Below the pieces are notes generated by a model that was given only the letters and a program-made list of their open reading frames with translations, did not search any database and had not been told where the DNA came from. Position numbers and translations under genes: made by a program. DNA of 64,000 bases from Syngnathus acus (Eukaryota; Chordata; Actinopteri; Syngnathiformes; Syngnathidae), in the NCBI RefSeq assembly GCF_901709675.1, contig NC_051101.1:620001-684000 (forward strand), in the 5' to 3' direction. Positions 58,426-64,000 of this stretch are shown here, piece by piece; position 1 is the first letter of the stretch, and every line of letters starts with the position of its first letter.

Positions 58426-58595
58426 CCGTAATTTTCGGACTATAAGTCGCGGTTTTTTTTCATAGTTTGGGTGGGGGGGCGACTTATACTCAGGAGCGAT
58501 TTATATACATATATATGGGTTTTTTTCACTTTTTTGGGCATTTTATGGCTGGTGCGACTTATACTCCGGTGCGACTTATAGTCCAAAAATTACGG
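58426..58595. mobile_element. 170-base TA MITE
   Basis: Inverted ends CCGTAATTTTCGGACTATAA with TA duplications at 58424-58425 and 58596-58597. Subterminal GCGACTTATA repeats. Common in fish (recalled). Probably a Tc1/mariner-superfamily MITE. Confidence 0.88.
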
Positions 58596-58735
58596 TACAT
58601 ATTCTATTAGGTCAGACAATCTCATGTACGTTTTAATGTTCATATGTATGCAATTCTTTTCCTTAGTTTATATAAACATAACTGCTCAATCAGAACACGA
58701 ATGAAACACACAGAACTGTATAAACACATACATAG

Positions 58736-58736
<1 letters not shown>

Positions 58737-58815
<79 letters not shown>
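58737..58815 (+). repeat. (CA)n microsatellite
   Basis: About 38 uninterrupted CA dinucleotides; likely polymorphic. Confidence 0.97.
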
Positions 58816-58816
<1 letters not shown>

Positions 58817-59043
58817 GGGGTGACGCTCCCCACACTCACAGATACCAAATGGTCATGTGACAAGTTCTCGCCTTTCCGGACAGTTTAAAATAAGCTAACC
58901 TGGAGACGGAAGTTGTTGTTGATGTGCCGCCTTGCCATGTGTACTGTCTACCATTGAACAACCCAAGATCTTGCTAATAAAGGACCAACTCTACACTCCA
59001 CATCTTTGTTTTCCTGCCTCAACTTCGGACATTCCCGCACAAC

Positions 59044-59218
59044 ACGCAACAGGAGGGACACCCAAACTTCCCTCTCCCCAGCTACTTCGTCCAGCTCATC
59101 CCAGGGGATCCCAAGGCGCTCCCAGGCCAGCTGAGACATAGTCTCTCCAGCGCGTCCTGGGTCGTCCATGGGGTCTCCAGACGGTGGGACATGCCCGGAA
59201 TACCTCCCCGGGGAGGCG
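59044..59218 (-). mobile_element. Rex3 3' fragment
   Basis: Reverse complement of about 6280-6480 of the Rex3 at 3187 (phrases CTTCGTCCAGCTCATCCCAG and GGTGGGACATGCCCGGAA). It ends abruptly at the Harbinger terminus at 59219. The tail is lost. Confidence 0.82.
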
Positions 59219-59469
59219 AGGGATATTCCAGAAAGCAGGTTCAACATACTCTGAGTCTATCCCTGAACTCTGAGTGGACTTACTGAGATGGGAGACTCTG
59301 AGTATTTGGTTCCAGAAAAGCTGATCTGAGTTAGTTCAACCAACTCCGAGTATGTTAACCTGGAGTTACGCGCGTGGACAACTCCTATAAAAAGCCATTA
59401 TCAATCGAGATCCGATACCACGAGTCACCATGACAACTGAGGAAAAACAGATCACCTTATTTTACCACA

Positions 59470-59592
59470 ATGGAGTTGGAGGCCCTTATGCAAGCCTACA
59501 GCGAGTACGAACGTATTTTTCGCCGCAAATCTAATACAGCTGCAGCAGCGAAGGAGAGAGAGACATCATGGGAGAAAATTGCTGCCCGGGTC
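59470..59592 (+). pseudogene. Harbinger Myb/SANT-like protein, first exon
   Basis: Reads MELEALMQAYSEYERIFRRK, then AKERETSWEKIAARVNA, the start of the Myb/SANT-like DNA-binding protein that accompanies the nuclease in Harbinger elements. A donor-like CAGTTTG follows at once and the frame stops at about 59598. Later exons are not found. Confidence 0.6.
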
Positions 59593-59940
59593 AATGCGTC
59601 AGTTTGAACGTATTATTCCATTGATGTAACATTTAACCATAAGATCGTAGCGTCGCCTATAGTTATGAATTTAAATGGGAATGAAATCTGATTTTCATTT
59701 AGCTACAAGCCAACAGGAGAAAAAAGGACTTGGAAGCAGGCTGTGATTGCACCTCACTTTGATTTTAATTTAATTATTTTAAATGGACTATTAAACAAAG
59801 TCAACATTAATTTAAACTAAAATATTAATTCAGTGGCTACTTCAAATAATAAAAACCCCAAACAAAATGTCCTTTCAGTTGATTCTACACTTTGTGGATT
59901 AACACTTGACACAAACGCATTTATGTTCTATACCTATTCA

Positions 59941-60230
59941 CAGAGGCGTAGCCAAGCCGGGGCGAGCCGGGGCGGCGCCCCGGTTAGGACTCCCTGCGCC
60001 CCGGTTGAAAAAAATCGAGCTTTTTCGATTCTTCATTTTCATGCCGTTTTTTTTCTTTCGGTCTTGCGCGAATGTGCTTGCGCTATTCTATGTGCGTGAT
60101 GTTATCCATTCACCGTTTGCCTCCCGGACCCGGATGTTGTTTTAGCGATCAGCGAACAGCGTGGGTGATGTTCGATTTTTTTTCCTGTGGGCGTGCGCCC
60201 CTACTGGAAGAATTCCTGGCTACGCCTCTG
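59941..60230 (+). mobile_element. hAT MITE, CAGAGGCGTAGCC family
   Basis: 290 bases with a perfect 8-base duplication CCTATTCA (59933-59940, 60231-60238). Nearly identical to 42070-42357. It is a recent insertion in the Harbinger fragment. The ORFs in it (59833-60269) are non-functional. Confidence 0.93.
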
Positions 60231-60715
60231 CCTATTCAAGATTCAAGAGTGTTTATTCGCCATGTTTGAGCGTGCCAAACAAGGAAGTTGACTTCGGTAA
60301 ATCACAGCCTCTGTTCAACATTTAGGTGACTAACAACACTCAGGACATGTGAAAAATGAAGTCATCTAAAATGTGACGCTGTAGCCTAAACCAACACTCA
60401 ATAAAATACTATTTTAAAACAAACATCGAGTTTTGCTCAGCCAACAGAAAAAAAGTAATGCTCTGCATCCCCGATATTATAAAGAAAACGCCGTTTCCAA
60501 AAAACGTAGTGCTATGCATAAAGTTTGCTCTAGTGTGAGTGCTCGTCCGCGGTGTGTGAAGTTGGAGATATATGGCCGGAAAAGGGTTTAAAAAATAAAA
60601 TAAAATAAAAATAATTTTGGCTGGACTAGATTAAAGGGTAATTAGACATCCAGTGCAGTAGGTGGGAGTGGCGGTATCACTGGAAGAGTGTGCGCAAGGA
60701 GTAGTCACTCTACAG

Positions 60716-61596
60716 CAAGGGTGTCCAAACTACGGCCCACGGCCCGCGGGCCAACTGCGGCCCGCGGTCCAGTTTTTATTGGCCCGCAGCAAAGAAGAAG
60801 TACTGGGCAGGCTAACGAGTTAGCGGAAATATGCTAATTCGCGATCGTGCTAACACACGCAAACGGACCTCTAAAGGAAATTAAACGTACATTTGGAGCA
60901 ATACTACATTGTCCTAAAGGTTAGACACATGTGATCATTCATTTCTCTTGTTAGGAGACACACTTACTTACCAATGACTCCTGTACCACTGTAACCGACA
61001 TATGTACAAGAACGTGAAAAAGGAAGTGGTATCGCCTGAAAACGGCCTTCAAAATAAATCACCCTACCTCAAATCAAAGCATGGCTGAATAACATAAATA
61101 ACATGGAGAATTCTTAACACAAACTGTAAATATGTTTTTAGAACAACTTTTATTATTATAAATTCTAATTATAACAAGGTAGAAGTGTACATACTGTAAA
61201 TATGTTCTTAGAACTCTTTTATTATTATAACAATTTTCTATAACAAGGTACAATACTGTAAATATGTTTTTAGAACACTTATTATAATAACCTTTTTTTT
61301 TTTTTTAAAAAAAGATACAAGTGTACGCACTGCAATTGTGTGGGCACTCCTTGCCTTCTGCTGGCGTGTGGGCAAGTTTTGTGCCATAATTCCTCAATTT
61401 AGAAGTTTTATTTTGACTTTTAATTCTTTTTTTCAATTTGGGAAAAAAATCCGCGATGTAGTGAAACCCCGATAAACAAACCGTGATGTAGCGAGGGATT
61501 ACTGTACATCACTGAAAATCAAGGCAATTGTGTTTGTCTAATTTGTAAAGAGACGGTTGCCTTGTTTAAGGATTTCAACTTAAAGAGACACTATCA
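60716..61596 (+). mobile_element. hAT fragment, CAAGGGTGTCCAAAC end
   Basis: Left end CAAGGGTGTCCAAACTACGG, followed by G/C-rich subterminal repeats (GGCCCGCGGGCCAACTGCGG). At 61507-61590 a finger fragment reads TENQGNCVCLICKETVALFK, then FNLKRHYH, the same protein as at 40452-40667. A three-copy ~65-base repeat lies at 61125-61290. The right end is not found because another hAT cuts in at 61597. Confidence 0.65.
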
Positions 61597-62450
61597 CAGC
61601 GGTGGCCAACCCGCGGCTCGCGAGCCGCATGCGGCTCTTTGGCTAGTTTCATGCGGCTCTTTTACGTTCATATCAACATTTGTGTTTATTTTTCGTGCGT
61701 ATTTGCTTCGCTTGAGTTCAATATGGTATTTTGGTCAAACGCGCATGCGCGTGAGGTGAATTGGTTTTGCCCGCTTTTTTTATGAATGGCGACTGTGACT
61801 ACGGGGGCCCATTAGGTCCAGAAAGGCTGACAAGACGCTTGCCAAAATGGCAAGGAAAAAATGCACAGCTAAACGAATATATGACGATGAACACAGGACG
61901 TTTTTAACAGAGTTAAAGTTGTTTTTTGTTGAACGCTATGGCAAGCCATTCTGCCTGATATGTCGGACGTCATTGGCGCATTTAAAAGCTTCAAATGGTC
62001 AGCGCCACTTCAGCTCACTTCATGCCAATATCGATAAGGACTTTGCAAAAGGGACTGAATTTCGCAAGCACAAGTTTGGAGACTTTGAAAAGTCAGGCAG
62101 AAAAATAGGTACAGTTTTTCAAAAAAATTACGAAGCACTCAGAGACTGTCACACTTGCATTGTTTCAACTGGCTTGGAACATTGCACGGGCTAAAAAGCC
62201 ATACAATGAATTGGAGTTCGTTAAAATATGCCTCAGTGACGTTATTGAAATCTTGTCTCCTGAAAACGACGAACTCAAACGAATGGTCTGTCTGTCTATC
62301 TGCGCCTCACGGCAAAAGCCATTGCCAATCACCTGTTATCCAATTTACTCACTGCGTGCTCGTTTAATTTCTTCAGATTTAGGAAAATGCAAAGACACTG
62401 AAGCAGAAATTAGACTTACACAGGTTGGTTGAGTTCAATCACAATTCTTG
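61597..62450 (+). mobile_element. hAT element, CAG(G/C)GGTGGCCAACC family, copy 2
   Basis: Left end CAGCGGTGGCCAACCCGCGG, the mirror of 25684-26864. No matching right end or duplication is seen, so the far side is truncated or lies past decayed sequence; the end given is where similarity to a transposase stops. Confidence 0.75.
61847..62432 (+). pseudogene. hAT transposase N-terminal half, frameshifted
   Basis: MARKKCTAKRIYDDEHRTF opens the frame; the finger pair is FCLICRTS and HFSSLHANID. The frame shifts in a run of seven A near 62120 and resumes as LFQLAWNIARAKKPYNELEF to EILSPENDELKRMVCLS. Further shifts end it near 62432. The shift is identical to that in the copy at 26094-26479. Confidence 0.82.
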
Positions 62451-63520
62451 TTAAGAAAGCTCTGTTTTCGGGAAAGTACAATACAGCGCTGGGCCCTTCA
62501 AGAGCAGAAAGTCTCCATTCAGAAAAGGCCACGTTCAAGGTTCTTTGGTCAGCTTATATTCAGTTGCACAGGCCGGTGTGGGGCGAGTTTGATGGGTGAT
62601 GAGTCGTTGGGGTGGGGCGAGTTCGCAGTAGAGTTTGATTCAATGGGAGTGGGTGCTGGTTATGGACGATTCGGTGTGTGTGTGGGGGCTGCCGTCTTCC
62701 ATCCTGTCTTTCGGCCTTGGTGATCATCTTTGGCAGAGTCCTTGGCTGTCTCCCTCTGGCACCTGCTGGTTTTATCTCCAAGTGACCTTCCTGTAAACAT
62801 TCTGCTCCATTCCTACACTGTCGCACCTCATCCATTCGTCATTCTTTCAATTTTGTCATTTTGTACGGAATTATGTGAGCTTTTGGCTGTGACATCATCA
62901 ATTTACTAATGTTCCCTGACGATGCAAAGTTTGTTCTTTTGATACTCCATGTCTTTGCTTACATCATTACATTCTTAGTTTAATCATGCTTCCGCACGTA
63001 TCTCTTCTTTGTTAAGCAAAATATTTCCCTCTGTGCAGAGCGTTCAGTAGTAATCGAAAAGCTGGCGTCTCACATCTAGGCGACATATGACGTTTAGTCA
63101 AAACACAAGATATAATCAAGTATTGAACGGTCAAGACGACTCTGGCCGTGTCCATGATTTAGAGAAAAAACATCAGGCATGCATTACACAGTTCCTTAAG
63201 GGTCATTAAGCTATTTAGGCAACATATCAAAAGACATTTATTTTGCAGTGCACAGAAATACATATTGAATCGTGAAGTTGTAGCAACCTCTGTTATTATC
63301 TTATATCAAAGAATGTCTAGTTATGTCTGCTTTATTGGTTGACTCCATGAATATACTTGTCTGCTTATATACTTTATCCAAAGAGATGTGAGCGTATCTG
63401 TTATTGTGGCTAGGCGGGTTTTGTGTCTTTTGACCCTATTCCTTCAACGGGCTGAATATTGCCAACAGTCATCCCACTTTGTGAATGCTACTTCAGTCAA
63501 TCAGCAAGCACTGTAAGCAT
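62451..63520. other. stretch with no recognised feature
   Basis: Mostly A/T-rich. The ORF at 62560-62835 (minus) has no domain. No inverted ends or long repeats were noticed. Confidence 0.4.
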
Positions 63521-64000
63521 TAGGGGTGGGAATCTTGAGGCACCTCACGATTCGATTACAATTCAGAGGCTACGAATCGATTATAAAACGATTGATGCAT
63601 TTTTAATTTATGTATATGATGTACTTTTTCCACATTTCTTTTTGTCTCACTGAATGTGGCTTTCATGCATTGCTCTTGTTTGAAGCACGTGTGCTTTCAG
63701 CTCCCACTCATCGGTTATGAAATGCGCTGTTATAGTAACAAATGACTCGGTGCTCACAGACGTCCACGCATCACATGTAACGGCGACTCGGTCTGCATTC
63801 AACAGCGATGATGTTATTTCTGCTTTAGTCTGCTTGTAGAGTGCCGGGACGGCCGTGTCGATGAAATAGCGTCGGGATGGGATGACGTACCTCGGCTCCG
63901 TTGCCGCCATCATTCTCCGAAATCCCCGATTCTCTACAACCGAGTACGGTTGCAAACCCATTGCAATGAATTCCGCAATGCCTTTCGCAATTCGCTTGGC
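63521..64000 (-). mobile_element. hAT element, TAGGGGTGGGAATC end, continues past window
   Basis: The terminus TAGGGGTGGGAATCTTGAGG, with A/T-rich ATTCGATT motifs, is a hAT-type end near a transposase fragment on the minus strand. The other end lies outside the window. Confidence 0.7.
63647..64000 (-). pseudogene. ZBED-like hAT transposase, partial
   Basis: An open frame entering from beyond 64000: IAKGIAEFIAMGLQPYSVVE, then NRGFRRMMAATEPRYVIPSR, then VAVTCDAWTSVSTESFVTIT with the first catalytic Asp in CDAWTS. These are the standard hAT blocks of ZBED1/ZBED4-like transposases. It stops at HESHIQ, just before the terminal repeat, so the second Asp and the C-terminal region are deleted. Confidence 0.85.

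Larger units (their letters stand above)
59219..60560 (+). mobile_element. PIF/Harbinger-like fragment, Myb side
   Basis: Starts GGGATATTCCAGAAAGCAGG, with a subterminal run of ACTCTGAG repeats. It holds a Myb/SANT-like exon (59470-59592), a hAT MITE (59941-60230), and a 3' part (60370-60545) that is the reverse complement of 38380-38560. With the piece at 37950 it appears to give the two ends of one two-gene Harbinger family. Confidence 0.7.

Noticed and set aside
59833-60269. Overlapping ORFs of 65-88 codons
   Set aside because: They lie across a hAT MITE and recur at 42070-42357; no transposase domain.

Overview
The window is vertebrate nuclear DNA, almost certainly from a teleost fish. 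It carries two multi-exon, spliced host genes in the same order and orientation as in mammals (dennd4b and crtc2, both on the minus strand). These sit in a dense bed of fish-type transposons: Rex3 non-LTR retrotransposons with ATGG-type 3' tails, two Tc1 families, many hAT families, a pogo-like element, PIF/Harbinger pieces, BEL/Pao and copia relics, and a tRNA-derived SINE. There are no bacterial-type operons, CRISPR arrays or rRNA genes. The species cannot be named from the sequence alone.

Layout. 1-1100: tandem repeats plus the arm of an inverted-repeat element. 1109-7379: a Tc1 element broken by a SINE and by a TA-target MITE that itself holds a full-length Rex3. 7386-9907: a second Tc1 family broken by two hAT copies. 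9945-10657: antisense Rex3 fragment. 11661-21633: dennd4b, 28 coding exons, open over 1428 codons when spliced, with a hAT copy and a pogo-like copy in introns. 21.6-23.7 kb: GC-rich probable promoter. 24068-27385: a foldback element invaded by two hATs. 27.4-28.5 kb: copia relic. 30061-36824: crtc2, 15 coding exons, open over 740 codons, with two perfect CRE palindromes upstream. 37.4-43.2 kb: an unassigned possible exon, a Harbinger piece, a satellite split by a hAT, and a string of splice-like signals. 43.45-46.4 kb: BEL/Pao pol relic. 46.7-51.44 kb: a triplicated unit with very long CAG/CGAGCAG arrays. 51.87-57.4 kb: tandem repeats holding a solo LTR, which holds an almost intact hAT, which holds another hAT, which holds a TA MITE (five levels). 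57.4-64 kb: MITEs, microsatellites, Rex3 and Harbinger fragments and three further hATs.

The host genes are functionally separate. dennd4b encodes a DENN-domain Rab exchange factor and crtc2 encodes a CREB co-activator. Exon phases were checked by hand: both spliced reading frames have lengths divisible by three and show no internal stop in the parts I translated. Most remaining open reading frames are transposase remnants, shadows of the host exons, or low-complexity artefacts.

The most notable structures are: the five-level nest, with target-site duplications at each insertion, that splits an otherwise open 611-codon hAT transposase; the inverted-repeat element family built on GTTCCCCC-rich ends; the triplicated CAG-type array; and the CRE pair in front of crtc2. 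No feature demands a wholly new biological system. The inverted-repeat family and the CAG-array triplication are the parts I could not match to a known family.
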